Notes under the pieces: generated by a model
What the model was told of the DNA's origin: nothing
Databases searched by the model: none
What the model saw: the letters and a program-made list of their open reading frames with translations, nothing else
Position numbers and translations under genes: made by a program
Shown here: one piece after another, positions 32,855 through 41,773 of the stretch
Layout of the letters: each line of letters opens with the position of its first letter
How positions within the stretch are numbered: the first letter of the stretch is position 1
Origin: Candidatus Rokuibacteriota bacterium
GTDB taxonomy: Bacteria > Methylomirabilota > Methylomirabilia > Rokubacteriales > CSP1-6
Length of the DNA stretch: 46,241 nucleotides
Assembly: GCA_003220685.1 (NCBI GenBank)
Contig: QHTE01000013.1
Coordinates: forward strand, 36,052-82,292
Direction of reading: 5' to 3'

Positions 32855-33820
32855 ATGAGCGACGACACGGACGCTCGCCGCATTCGGAGCATCAGCGGAG
32901 GGAGCCTCCAGGAAGCCGAGATCGGGGCGGCGCCGGAGGTCGCCTGGCGGGCAAAGCGCGATCGCGCCGAGTCGCCGTTCGCGCAGGGCGTGCGCCGGCT
33001 CCGCCGCAGCACGACCGCGCTGATCGGCGCGGCCATCGTCGCCCTGCTGCTCCTGGTCGCGCTCTTCGCGGACGTGCTGGCGCCCCAGAGCCCGATCGCG
33101 AGCGATCAGACCCACACGTTCGAGCGCCCGAGCCGCGACTACCCGTTCGGGACGGATCAGCTCGGGCGCGACATGCTGAGCCGCATCATCCACGGCAGCC
33201 GTATCTCGCTCGCCGTCGGGGTCTCCTCCGTCCTGCTCGCTCTGTTCGTCGGCGTGCCGTTCGGGATGATCGCCGGCTACTACGGCGGCCGGGCCGACTC
33301 GCTCATCATGCGGACGATGGACCTGATCCTCGCGTTCCCGATCTACCTGCTCGCAATCATCCTGATGGTCATCTTCGCGCCCACCGCCGGGCTCATCGGG
33401 ACGATCAAGGTCACCGGCGCCATCGCGATCGTGCGCATCCCGATCTACGCGCGGCTGGTCCGGGGCAGCGTGCTGTCGATCAAGGAGAAGGAGTACATCG
33501 AGGCGTGCCGCGCCGTCGGCGTGCGCGATCCGCAGATCCTGCTCCGCCACGTCCTGCCGAACTGTCTGGCGCCGATCATCGTGACGACGACGCTCGGCAT
33601 CGCGACGTCGATCATCGTGGAGGCGACCCTGTCCTTCCTGGGGCTGGGCACGCAGCCGCCCACGCCGAGCTGGGGCTGGGACCTGAAGGCCAACGTGGCG
33701 TTCATCCAGTCGAACCCCTGGATCTCGCTCTTCCCGGGCCTCGCGATCTTCGTCACCGTGCTCGGGTTCAATCTGTTCGGCGACGGCCTGCGCGACGCGC
33801 TCGACCCGCGGCTCAAGTAG
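32855..33820 (+). CDS. ABC transporter permease, DppC type
   Basis: A 321-residue permease with the DppC N-terminal region: a cytoplasmic lead, then helix 'STTALIGAAIVALLLLVALFADVLAP'. The 'FGTDQLGRDMLSRIIHGSRISLAVG' signature and the EAA loop 'EYIEACRAVGVRDPQILLRHVLPNCLAP' follow, with 'SWGWDLKANVAF' and a DALDPRLK end. It starts 7 bp after DppB. The ATPase genes (DppD/DppF type) that normally follow are not present, so they must lie elsewhere or be shared. Confidence 0.94.
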   Translation: MSDDTDARRIRSISGGSLQEAEIGAAPEVAWRAKRDRAESPFAQGVRRLRRSTTALIGAAIVALLLLVALFADVLAPQSPIASDQTHTFERPSRDYPFGTDQLGRDMLSRIIHGSRISLAVGVSSVLLALFVGVPFGMIAGYYGGRADSLIMRTMDLILAFPIYLLAIILMVIFAPTAGLIGTIKVTGAIAIVRIPIYARLVRGSVLSIKEKEYIEACRAVGVRDPQILLRHVLPNCLAPIIVTTTLGIATSIIVEATLSFLGLGTQPPTPSWGWDLKANVAFIQSNPWISLFPGLAIFVTVLGFNLFGDGLRDALDPRLK

Positions 33821-33830
33821 ACTAGTCGAT

Positions 33831-34196
33831 GTGGTCGGCCGATCGCGCGTCGCGCCCGTAATTCTGTCGCTGCTGCTGATGGGGGCGACGAGCGCTGTCG
33901 ATGCTCAGAGCGCGCAGCGTCCGGAGTCGACTCCGCCGTCGCAGCCCCTGCCGCCTTCGCGACCGCTTCCGCCTCCGCGACCCGTGCCGCCGCCGGTGGC
34001 TCCGCCGGCGAACATCTGCACGACGCAGTGGGGCTGGTGCCAGCTACCGACCTGGTCGGCGCCCCCGGGCGTCGGGTGCGCGTGTCTGACGGCCGACAAC
34101 CAGGAGGTCCCGGGGACGACGCGCTACTTCCCGTATACGGGTCCAGCCAGCCCGTATCTGCAGCCGCACTCCGGGCCGCCGTCGACGATTCCGTGA
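33831..34196 (+). CDS. small proline-rich exported protein
   Basis: A 121-residue protein from GTG 33831, with signal peptide 'VAPVILSLLLMGATSAVDAQ'. It is followed by a Pro-rich linker (about 32-58) and a C-terminal part with Cys residues in 'NICTTQWGWCQLP' and 'GVGCACLTADNQEVPG'. The paired cysteines suggest disulfides outside the cytoplasm. I do not recognise a family. Confidence 0.65.
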   Translation: MVGRSRVAPVILSLLLMGATSAVDAQSAQRPESTPPSQPLPPSRPLPPPRPVPPPVAPPANICTTQWGWCQLPTWSAPPGVGCACLTADNQEVPGTTRYFPYTGPASPYLQPHSGPPSTIP

Positions 34197-34254
34197 ATCG
34201 GCGGCCGGGTTGCGTCGGGGGCGGACTCGCCCGACGAGAGGCTCTTCCGCTGGC

Positions 34255-34497
34255 TCAGCGTTGCGGCAGGAAGCGATCGACGTGCCGGGCGAACTCGGCG
34301 AAGTCGTCGAGTCCGGCGTTCAACAGCTCATGAACACGCGCGGGGTCGATGCGGAGGTAGCCGTGAACGAGCACGTTCCAGAACCCGGCAACGCCGCGGA
34401 ATCGACGCGCGAACTCGGTCGGTAGAACGCCCAGCTCAGCGAGCACGTCGACTCCCTGTCTCAGGTTCCGGGTCTGAGGTCTGGACCAGAGCTCCAT
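34255..34497 (-). pseudogene. degenerate HepT (DUF86) toxin-like protein
   Basis: Eighty codons match the C-terminal half of HepT/DUF86 RNases: 'VLAELGVLPTEFARRFRGVAGFWNVLVHGYLRIDPARVHELL'. Full HepT proteins have about 130-140 residues and an RX4-6H catalytic motif. Here the place of the motif Arg ('GFRNVLVH' in relatives) reads 'GFWNVLVH', one base away (CGG to TGG). The N-terminal half is not in frame. A neighbouring minus-strand frame (34436-34636) holds 'SDPEPET', which may be its shifted continuation. No MntA nucleotidyltransferase antitoxin is adjacent. I read it as a dead orphan toxin. Confidence 0.6.
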
Positions 34498-34545
34498 GGG
34501 CGACGATCAGGTTGCGCGGGATCGGCCGGCGACGGAAAATCGCGC

Positions 34546-35256
34546 ATGCTCGAGTTCTCCCAGTTCGACCGGCGCAACTATCCCACCGTGCCCGCGCGCG
34601 AGGGGTACCGCGCGTGGCTGCCCTCGTACGAGACAACCGTCGAAGACGAGATGGACCTGGTCCTGCTCGCGGCCCTCGAGTCGGTCGTATGGACCGCCGT
34701 CGGATGCGCGGCCGATCTCGGATGCGGAACCGGCAGGACCGGCGCCTGGCTCCGCGCGCACGGCGTGGCCCGACTCGACGGGATCGATCTGACGCCGGAG
34801 ATGCTGGCGGTCGCTCGGAGCCGCAATATCTACGATCACCTGGCCGAAGCCGACGTCGCCGCGACAGGCCTTGTTGGCGGCGTCTACGATCTCGTCGTCA
34901 CGTGCCTCGTCGACGAGCATCTGCGCGATCTGCGACCGCTCTACCGCGAAGCGTCGAGGCTGCTGCGGCCGGGCGGCACCTACGTGCTCGTCGGCTATCA
35001 CCCGCACTTCATCATGACCACCGGAATCCCCACGCACTTCGACCGCGCCCCCGGTGAGTCCGTGGCGATCGAGACGTACGTTCATCTCTTCGGCGATCAC
35101 GTCGCCGCCGCGCGCCCCGTCGATCTCACGCTCATCGAGATGCGTGAGCGTCTCGTCGACGACCGCTGGATCGCGCTCAAGCCTCGGTGGAAGCAGTACC
35201 GGAACCACCCGGTAAGCTTCGCGATGGTGTGGCGGAAGACTACCGGCCCGCGTTGA
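34546..35256 (+). CDS. class I SAM-dependent methyltransferase
   Basis: A 236-residue methyltransferase. Motif I is 'AADLGCGTGRTGAWL' (55-69), strand 2 acid 'LDGIDLTPEMLAVAR', motif II 'AEADVAATGLVGGVYDLVVTCLVDEHL', and 'RLLRPGGTYVLVGYHPHF' follows. Methyltransf_11/25 type; substrate unknown. It starts 49 bp from the HepT remnant on the opposite strand, and ends 34 bp before the acyl-CoA ligase gene. Confidence 0.88.
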   Translation: MLEFSQFDRRNYPTVPAREGYRAWLPSYETTVEDEMDLVLLAALESVVWTAVGCAADLGCGTGRTGAWLRAHGVARLDGIDLTPEMLAVARSRNIYDHLAEADVAATGLVGGVYDLVVTCLVDEHLRDLRPLYREASRLLRPGGTYVLVGYHPHFIMTTGIPTHFDRAPGESVAIETYVHLFGDHVAAARPVDLTLIEMRERLVDDRWIALKPRWKQYRNHPVSFAMVWRKTTGPR

Positions 35257-35290
35257 CAGCCGACGGCCCGTCCGCCATAGTCGGGCGCCC

Positions 35291-37426
35291 ATGAACCTGG
35301 CGCCCCTGATGAAGCCCGCGAGCATCGCCGTGGTCGGCGCCTCGCAGCGGATGACCCGCGCGACGCGGGTGGTCGCCAATCTCCAGCGCTTCGGCTACGC
35401 CGGACGGATCTTCCCGATCAATCCACGCTATTCCGACGTTCTCGGGCTGCCCTGCTATCCCGACCTCGCCTCGACGCCAGAGCGCGCTGACACCGTGGTC
35501 GTCGCGATTCCGGCCGAGCAGGTGCCGGGCGTGCTGAGGGCCGCCGTCGCGAGCGGCGTGCGCGGGGCCGTCGTGCTCTCGAGCGGCTTCGCCGAGGCGG
35601 GCTCCGCGGGCCAGAAGCGGCAGGCCGAGCTCGAGCGCCTCGCGGCCGACCACGGGCTCTTGATCTGTGGACCGAACTGCTACGGCGTCTTCAACATCCG
35701 GCTCGGCGCGGCGACCTTCAGCGCCGACATGGCCGAGCCGCTCCGGCCGGGCGCCGTCGGCGTCGTGTCGCAGAGCGGCGGGTTCAGCCACGCGATCGCC
35801 GAATACTTGATGCAGCAGCGGTGCGTCGGGCTGAGCTACATCGTGGCGTGCGGCAACCAGGCCGGGCTCACGGTCGAGGACTATCTCGCGTACCTGGTCG
35901 AGGACGACGACACGGCCGTGGTCGGCGCGTTCGTCGAGGGCTTCAAGAAGCCGGAGACGTTCCGTCGGGCGGCGGCGACCGCGCGGGAGCGTCGAAAGCC
36001 GATCGTCGTGCTCAAGGTCGGCCGCTCGGAGAACGCGCGCCAGGCCATGCTGGCGCACACCGGGTCGCTCGCCGGCACGCCCGAGATCATCGAGGCCGTG
36101 CTCCGGCAGAGCGGCGTCGTCCGGGTCTCGAGCCTCAACGAGATGATCGACACGCTCACGCTCCTGTCGGCCGCGCGCCAGCACGCGCCGCGCGCCTGGC
36201 GGGTCGGGGTCCTGAGCGGCCTCGGAGGTGAGTGCGGCCGCACCGCCGACGCCGCAGACCGTGCCGGCGTCGAGCTGCCGCCGCTGTCGGCCGCGTCGGT
36301 CCAGACCATGAAGGGCTTCATGCCCGACTTCGCCAATCCGCGGAATCCGCTCGACGGCACGGGAGCGATGTACGAGGACGCGCGCCTCTTCCCGCAGCTC
36401 TTCGACGTGATGCTGCGCGAGGAGGCCGTCGACGTGGTCGCGGTGAACCTGCGCGCCAACGTGCCCCGCCCCGGCGGCAGCGCTCCATCGCGACAGTTCT
36501 GCCGAGCGATGATCGAGGCGCTGCCGAGGAGCCCCGGTCGCCTCGTGGTCGCCTTCAGCTCGTTCGCGGGCGGCGACCTGGATCAAGAAGTCGTCCGGCC
36601 GCTCGCCGACGCCGGCGTCCCGTTCCTCGAGAGCACCGAGACGGCGATGCTGGCCCTACGCTACGCGCGCGAGCATCGGCGCTTCCTCGACCGGACCGAC
36701 CTCCCGCCCGCGAGCCCGGCCCGGCCGCGCTCGAGCGCGCCGGCCCCACGTGCGAGCGTTCGACTCGGCGGCGCGCTCGGCAACGCGGACGCGATGCAGC
36801 TCCTGCGCGAGTTCGGCATGCCGCTGGCCGAGACGATCGCGGCGAAGGACGCGGACGCGGCGGTGGCGGCCGCCGACCGTCTCGGCCATCCCGTCGTGCT
36901 CAAGATCGACTCGCCCGACATCGCGCACAAGACGGACGTCGGCGGCGTTCGCGCGGGCTGTGCCGACGCCGCGGCGGTGCGCGCCGCGTTCGGTGACATG
37001 CTCGACGAGGTCCGGCGCCGGGCGCCCGCGGCGCGACTCGACGGCGCGCTGGTCCAGCGCATGGTCGCCGGCGGCCGCGAGCTGATCCTCGGCGTCAAGA
37101 CCGATCCGCTCTTCGGCCCGGCCGTCGTGTGCGGCTTCGGCGGAATCTTCGTCGAGCAGCTCCGGGACGTCTCCCTGCGCGTGCCGCCGATCGGCCCCGC
37201 CGACGCGGCGGCGATGATCGCCGAGCTGCGCGGTGCGGCGATCCTGGCGGGCGCACGCGGCCGCGCGCCGGCCGACACGCGCGCGTTGGCGGACGCGATC
37301 GTCAGGCTCGGGGCGCTCGCCGAGGCGTACCGGCACTCCCTGCGCGCTCTGGACATCAATCCGCTCCTCGTGCTCGACGACGGGCACGGCGTGGTGGCGG
37401 TGGACTGGCTGATCGAGCTGGCGTGA
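35291..37426 (+). CDS. acetate--CoA ligase (ADP-forming) family protein, fused alpha-beta
   Basis: A 711-residue acyl-CoA synthetase of the NDP-forming type. Residues 1-130 form a CoA-binding Rossmann domain ('SIAVVGASQRMTR', 'VVLSSGFAEAG', 'GPNCYGVFN'). Residues about 150-460 are the succinyl-CoA-ligase-like flavodoxin domains with the phospho-His candidate His256 in 'AMLAHTGSLAGT'. Residues about 490-711 are an ATP-grasp domain ('LGHPVVLKIDSPDIAHKTDVGGVR', 'GGRELILGVKTDPLFGPAVVCGFGGIFVE'). It should interconvert an acyl-CoA and a carboxylate with ADP/ATP. Followed after 18 bp by a crotonase, suggesting acid/CoA catabolism. Confidence 0.92.
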   Translation: MNLAPLMKPASIAVVGASQRMTRATRVVANLQRFGYAGRIFPINPRYSDVLGLPCYPDLASTPERADTVVVAIPAEQVPGVLRAAVASGVRGAVVLSSGFAEAGSAGQKRQAELERLAADHGLLICGPNCYGVFNIRLGAATFSADMAEPLRPGAVGVVSQSGGFSHAIAEYLMQQRCVGLSYIVACGNQAGLTVEDYLAYLVEDDDTAVVGAFVEGFKKPETFRRAAATARERRKPIVVLKVGRSENARQAMLAHTGSLAGTPEIIEAVLRQSGVVRVSSLNEMIDTLTLLSAARQHAPRAWRVGVLSGLGGECGRTADAADRAGVELPPLSAASVQTMKGFMPDFANPRNPLDGTGAMYEDARLFPQLFDVMLREEAVDVVAVNLRANVPRPGGSAPSRQFCRAMIEALPRSPGRLVVAFSSFAGGDLDQEVVRPLADAGVPFLESTETAMLALRYAREHRRFLDRTDLPPASPARPRSSAPAPRASVRLGGALGNADAMQLLREFGMPLAETIAAKDADAAVAAADRLGHPVVLKIDSPDIAHKTDVGGVRAGCADAAAVRAAFGDMLDEVRRRAPAARLDGALVQRMVAGGRELILGVKTDPLFGPAVVCGFGGIFVEQLRDVSLRVPPIGPADAAAMIAELRGAAILAGARGRAPADTRALADAIVRLGALAEAYRHSLRALDINPLLVLDDGHGVVAVDWLIELA

Positions 37427-37444
37427 ACCCCAGGAGGTGACGAG

Positions 37445-38314
37445 ATGGCCTACGAGACGATCGTCTATGAGAAGAAGGGTCCGGTGGTCACGCTCACGCT
37501 CAACCGGCCCGACACCATCAACGCCATCAATCCACAGATGACGGCGGAGCTCCACGGCGCGCTGGACGAGGCCGACGCCGACGCCGAGGTCCGTGCGATC
37601 ATCCTGACCGGCGCGGGCCGCGGGTTCTCGGCCGGCTTCGACATCGCGCGACGCCCCGACGGCCGCTCGTCGCTCGACGCCACCGGGGTCGAAGTCGCGG
37701 AGTACATCAAGCGGTGGTGGGCGCGAGACCGCGATTCGGTGACCGAGCTGCTGCACCTCTGGCATCTCACGAAGCCGGTCATCGCCGCGGTGCACGGCTG
37801 GGTGATGGGCGGCGGCTTCTGGTACGCGCTCGCCTGCGACATCACGATCGCCGCCGACGACAGCGTCTTCGCCCAGCCCGAGGTCCGCCACGTGTCGAAC
37901 ACGACGTTTCTCTTCGCCGCGCTGGCCGGCTGGAAGGCGGCGCATCGCTACGCGCTCACGGGCGATCACTTCGACGCGGTCGAGGCGCTGCGCCTGGGCA
38001 TCGTCAACGACGTCGTGCCGGCGGCCGAGCTCCTGGCGCGCGCGCGGGCCCTGGCCGAGCGGATCGCCAAGGTGCCCGAACCCTCCGTGCGGCTCAACAA
38101 AGCCGTCACCTGCTACGGCCTGCTCGCGATGGGGCTGGGCGCCGGGATGCTGATGAACGTCCCGTTCTCGAGCATGGCGCACGCCTCGTACAACGCCCAG
38201 CGAGCCGAGCTGATCGCCGCGATGCAATCGGGGGGCCTCAAGGCGTTCCTGGAGGCCCGCGACGGCGGCTTTCGCCCGGAGCCCTTCGGCCCGCGAGCGG
38301 CCCCGAAGTCCTGA
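37445..38314 (+). CDS. enoyl-CoA hydratase/isomerase (crotonase) family protein
   Basis: A 289-residue crotonase. Oxyanion-hole elements are 'GAGRGFSAGFDI' (57-67) and 'GWVMGGGFWYALACD' (118-132). Of the two hydratase glutamates, the second is retained (Glu146 in 'FAQPEVRH'). The first, in relatives GGGCE, is Trp126 in GGGFW. So it probably performs another crotonase reaction (isomerase, decarboxylase, hydrolase) or a modified hydration. AGGAGG (37432-37437) precedes the ATG. Likely co-transcribed with the acyl-CoA ligase. Confidence 0.9.
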   Translation: MAYETIVYEKKGPVVTLTLNRPDTINAINPQMTAELHGALDEADADAEVRAIILTGAGRGFSAGFDIARRPDGRSSLDATGVEVAEYIKRWWARDRDSVTELLHLWHLTKPVIAAVHGWVMGGGFWYALACDITIAADDSVFAQPEVRHVSNTTFLFAALAGWKAAHRYALTGDHFDAVEALRLGIVNDVVPAAELLARARALAERIAKVPEPSVRLNKAVTCYGLLAMGLGAGMLMNVPFSSMAHASYNAQRAELIAAMQSGGLKAFLEARDGGFRPEPFGPRAAPKS

Positions 38315-38345
38315 TGGGCGTCGAGCTCCCGCGAGATCCGATCGC

Positions 38346-39281
38346 GTGAGTCGACCCGTTTCGGTCGGCATCCACGTCCCGAGCGCCGCGGTCACGGCGC
38401 TCGATTCGCCAGAGGCCTACCTCGAGTTCTTCCGCGAGGTCGAGGCGCTCGGCCTCGACGCGGTGTGGACCGAAGATCGGATCTTCCACCACGCGCACAT
38501 GCTCGACCCGCTGATGCTCCTCGCGTCGGCGGCGGCGTGCACGCGCCGCATCGAGCTCGGCACCGCCGTCCTCGTCGTCACCTTGCGCGCAGCGGCCGTC
38601 GTCGCCCGTCAGGTATCGACGCTCCACCATCTCTCTCGCGGCCGCGTGGCGCTCGGCGTGTCGCTGGGCGGCCGCCCGGAAGAGTACCAGGCCGTCGGCG
38701 TACCGATGAACCGCCGCGTGACGGTGTTCCAGGAGAGCGTGGCCGTGATCCGGCGGCTGCTCGCCGGCGAGCCGGTGGACCACGAGGGCCGGTTCTTCCG
38801 TCTCGAGAAGGCGATCGTGCGCCCGCCCGCGCGAGTGCCGCTCTACGTGGGCGGCCACGCCGAAGGAGCGCTGCGCCGCGCCGGCGAGCTGGCCGACGGC
38901 TGGATCATGAGCCCGTTCGGGACCGTGCGCGATTTCCCTCGCCTCTGGCAAGCCGTCCAGGACGCCGCGCGCGCCGCCGGCCGGAATCCGGACGCGCTCG
39001 TCGCCGGCCGCCTCGTCTACGTCGCGGTCGACGACGATCGCGACCGGGCCCGGAGCGCGCTGCGCCACTTCCTCCACGGCTACTACGGCGCACGCTTCGA
39101 CGTCGAGCAGCACGCCGTGTTCGGGCCCGCGCGCGAGGTCGCCGCGCGGCTGGCCGAGCACGTGGAAGCCGGTATCACGAAGCTCATGCTGGGGGTGCCG
39201 AGCCTCGATCTCGCGCACCTGCGCCGCGTGGCGCATGAGGTCGCGCCGGCCGTCCGGGCCCGAGCGGTCACCGCGCAATGA
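38346..39281 (+). CDS. LLM class F420/FMN-dependent oxidoreductase
   Basis: A 311-residue protein from GTG 38346 with LLM motifs: 'YLEFFREVEALGLDAVWTEDRIFHHAHMLDPLMLLASAA', 'IELGTAVLVVTLRAAAVVARQVSTL', 'GRVALGVSLGGRPEEYQAVGVP' and the C-terminal 'VPLYVGGHAEGALRRAGELADGW'. The 'GVPMNRRVTVFQESVAVIRRLL' block is typical of F420-type members. It follows the crotonase by 31 bp and overlaps the MMPL gene by ATGA, so it forms a four-gene unit with them. Confidence 0.88.
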   Translation: MSRPVSVGIHVPSAAVTALDSPEAYLEFFREVEALGLDAVWTEDRIFHHAHMLDPLMLLASAAACTRRIELGTAVLVVTLRAAAVVARQVSTLHHLSRGRVALGVSLGGRPEEYQAVGVPMNRRVTVFQESVAVIRRLLAGEPVDHEGRFFRLEKAIVRPPARVPLYVGGHAEGALRRAGELADGWIMSPFGTVRDFPRLWQAVQDAARAAGRNPDALVAGRLVYVAVDDDRDRARSALRHFLHGYYGARFDVEQHAVFGPAREVAARLAEHVEAGITKLMLGVPSLDLAHLRRVAHEVAPAVRARAVTAQ

Positions 39282-41587
39282 GCGCGCCTCGCACGCCGCC
39301 CGCTCGTGAGAGCGGGGCCCTGCTCGCGCGCTGGGGCCGGCTCGTGCACCGGGCGCGCTGGCCCGTGCTGGGCCTGTCCGCGCTCTCGCTCTGCGCCTCG
39401 TTGTGGGTGATCCACGTCGGCGGCCGGCTCGATCCGCCCGACCTCCCGGCCGACACCGAGTCGGGGCGCGCGCGGCGTCTGCTCGAGAAGGAGCTGCCGG
39501 GACAGCCGCCGTCGTTCGGACTGATCTTCAGCAGCGAGACCCGGCAGGCGCTCGATCCGGCGTTCCGCGCCGAGGTCGAGCGCGCGCTGGCGCCGCTCCG
39601 GCGCGATCCGCGGGTGGCGGGCGTCCGCACCGCCTACGATCCGCCCGGCCCGGTACCGGCGTCTGCGCCGCTCGTATCGCGCGACGGGCGGCGCACGCTC
39701 GCGACCGTTGAGCTCTCCGGGACCGGGGTCGGCTTTGCTTCGCTCGAGTTCTCCGGCCTTCCGCCCGATCTCTATCCGTCGCTGCGCGGCCTGGTCCGCA
39801 CCGAGAACCTCGAAGTGGTGTCGGTCGGCAACGTCGCGCTCAACCACGACTTCACCGAGGTCGCCCGCAAGGACCTCGGCCGCGTCGAAGCGCTGATCCT
39901 ACCGGTGGTCGCGGTGCTGCTGCTGCTCGTCTTCGGCTCGGTCGTCGCCGCCGCGCTGCCGCTGGCGGTGGGCGCCCTGGCCATGACCGGCGCGCTGGCC
40001 ACCACCCTGGTGCTGGCGCGCTGGGTCTCGGTCTCGATCTACGCGCCGAACATCGTCAGCATGATCGGGCTCGGTGTGGCCATCGACTATTCGCTCTTCG
40101 TCGTGAGCCGTTTCCGCGAGGAGATCCGGGCGCGATCGCCGGTCGAGGCGCTGGGGCGCACCGTCGCCACCGCCGGGCGCGCGATCCTGTTCTCCGGCCT
40201 GACCGTGGCGATCGGCCTGCTCGGCATGCTCACCCTCGGGCTGGGCAACCTCGGCTCGATAGGATGGGCCGGAACGAGCGTCGTCACGCTGGCCGTCGTC
40301 TACGGTCTGACGACCCTGCCGGCGCTGCTGGCGGTGCTCGGCCCGCGCGTCAATTCGCTGCGGGTCCCGTTTCTCCACGCTGAGCGCGCCGGTGGGGGCT
40401 TCTGGCATCGCCTGGCCTCGACGGTGATGGCCCATCCCTGGCGCGTATTCGTGCCGGTCGTCTGTCTCTTGCTCCTCTTCGGGGTGCCCTTTCTCCACTT
40501 GCGAGTCGGCTCGGGCGACGCGACCTCGCTGCCACCGGAGGCCGAGTCGCGGCGCGGCGACGAACTGCTCCGGCGCGAGTTCCCGGGCGGCGACGCCGAC
40601 CGCGTCGTGGTCGTGCTCGACGCCGGCCTGGCGTCTCCGCTCGAGCCCGGGCGGCTCGCCCAGGCCTACGCGTTCAGTCGCTGGCTGGCCGCGCGCCCAC
40701 ACGTGCAACGCGTCGACAGCTTCGTCGATCTCCATCCCTCGCTCGACCTCGCGACGTATCAGCAGATGGCCGGGCTGCCGCCGGCCAAGCGGCCACCCGA
40801 GCTCGTCTGGGCGCTCCGGCACACCCTTGGAGATCACGTCGCGATGCTGGTCGCGACCACCCCCCTGCGTCCGGCCAGCGACGAGGCGCGGGCGCTCGTC
40901 CGCGACATCCGGCGATCCCATCCGCCCTACGACGGCGAGGTGCTGGTGACGGGACAGACCGCGTTCGATCTCGACTTCATCGGGCTCGTGATTCGCCACG
41001 CGCCGCTCGCGATCGGCCTGGTGGTCATCGTCACCTACGTGGTGCTGTTCGTGCTCCTCGACTCCGTGCTGCTCCCGCTCAAGGCGATCGTGATGAACCT
41101 GCTCTCGATCACCGCCTCCTACGGCGCGCTCGTGTGGATCTTCCAGGACGGCCATCTGGCGAAGTGGCTCGACTTCACGCCCGGGCCGATCCAGACGGCC
41201 ACGCCTCTCATCATGTTCTGTCTCGTCTTCGGCCTGTCGATGGACTACGAGGTCCTGTTGCTGAGCCGCGTGCGCGAGGAGTACGAGCGAAGCGGCGACA
41301 ACGCCGGCGCCGTCGTGGTGGGCCTGGAACGGACGGGCCGGCTGATCACCGGCGCGGCCGCGATCATGGCTTCCGTGTTCTTCGGCTTCGGGCTGGCGCG
41401 ATCGGTCGTTATCCAGGCCGTCGGCGTCGGGATCGGTGTCGCGGTCGTCGTCGATGCGACCATCGTTCGCGCGCTGCTGGTGCCGGCCACGATGCGCCTG
41501 ATGGGACGCTGGAACTGGTGGCGGCCGGCCTGGCTCGGTCTTCGGTCGTCGAGCCGTACGCGGAGCGTGGTCGCGGACCGGAGCTGA
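39278..41587 (+). CDS. MMPL/RND family transporter
   Basis: A 769-residue integral membrane protein with the duplicated RND plan: a first helix near 28-46, a periplasmic domain, five helices from about 205 to 350, then a second half of the same layout (helix near 390, domain, helices from about 575 to 750). Both halves carry the MMPL signature: 'GVAIDYSLFVVSRFREE' (Asp270-Tyr271) and 'GLSMDYEVLLLSRVREEYE' near residue 650. Proton-driven export of lipids or hydrophobic compounds is the family role. The start overlaps the LLM stop (ATGA). Confidence 0.92.
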   Translation: MSAPRTPPARESGALLARWGRLVHRARWPVLGLSALSLCASLWVIHVGGRLDPPDLPADTESGRARRLLEKELPGQPPSFGLIFSSETRQALDPAFRAEVERALAPLRRDPRVAGVRTAYDPPGPVPASAPLVSRDGRRTLATVELSGTGVGFASLEFSGLPPDLYPSLRGLVRTENLEVVSVGNVALNHDFTEVARKDLGRVEALILPVVAVLLLLVFGSVVAAALPLAVGALAMTGALATTLVLARWVSVSIYAPNIVSMIGLGVAIDYSLFVVSRFREEIRARSPVEALGRTVATAGRAILFSGLTVAIGLLGMLTLGLGNLGSIGWAGTSVVTLAVVYGLTTLPALLAVLGPRVNSLRVPFLHAERAGGGFWHRLASTVMAHPWRVFVPVVCLLLLFGVPFLHLRVGSGDATSLPPEAESRRGDELLRREFPGGDADRVVVVLDAGLASPLEPGRLAQAYAFSRWLAARPHVQRVDSFVDLHPSLDLATYQQMAGLPPAKRPPELVWALRHTLGDHVAMLVATTPLRPASDEARALVRDIRRSHPPYDGEVLVTGQTAFDLDFIGLVIRHAPLAIGLVVIVTYVVLFVLLDSVLLPLKAIVMNLLSITASYGALVWIFQDGHLAKWLDFTPGPIQTATPLIMFCLVFGLSMDYEVLLLSRVREEYERSGDNAGAVVVGLERTGRLITGAAAIMASVFFGFGLARSVVIQAVGVGIGVAVVVDATIVRALLVPATMRLMGRWNWWRPAWLGLRSSSRTRSVVADRS

Positions 41588-41702
41588 GTCCTCCACGAGC
41601 GCGCCGAGCGAGCGCTGGCAATTTCGCGGGTCGTGTCGGATACTTTGCCCCGCGACGCGGCGGACCGCCGCGATCCATTCACGTATGCGCGCCGCGGGCC
41701 GT

Positions 41703-41721
41703 CGCGGGGACGGACCCCGCG
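41703..41721. terminator. hairpins between the MMPL gene and the peroxiredoxin gene
   Basis: A perfect 7-bp stem (CGCGGGG with CCCCGCG) with a 5-nt loop lies in the 186-bp gap. A second GC hairpin lies at 41656-41672 (CGCGGCGG with CCGCCGCG). Neither has a T-tract. They may end the MMPL transcript or affect the peroxiredoxin leader. Confidence 0.35.
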
Positions 41722-41773
41722 GGGTCGAGGCGTGGCTCTTTCCCAAGGCGCGGTTCGTTCAGAGGAGGATGCG

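Noticed and set aside
39899..41746. Minus-strand 615-codon ORF over the MMPL gene
   Set aside because: His/Arg/Asp-rich antisense shadow of a conserved membrane transporter.
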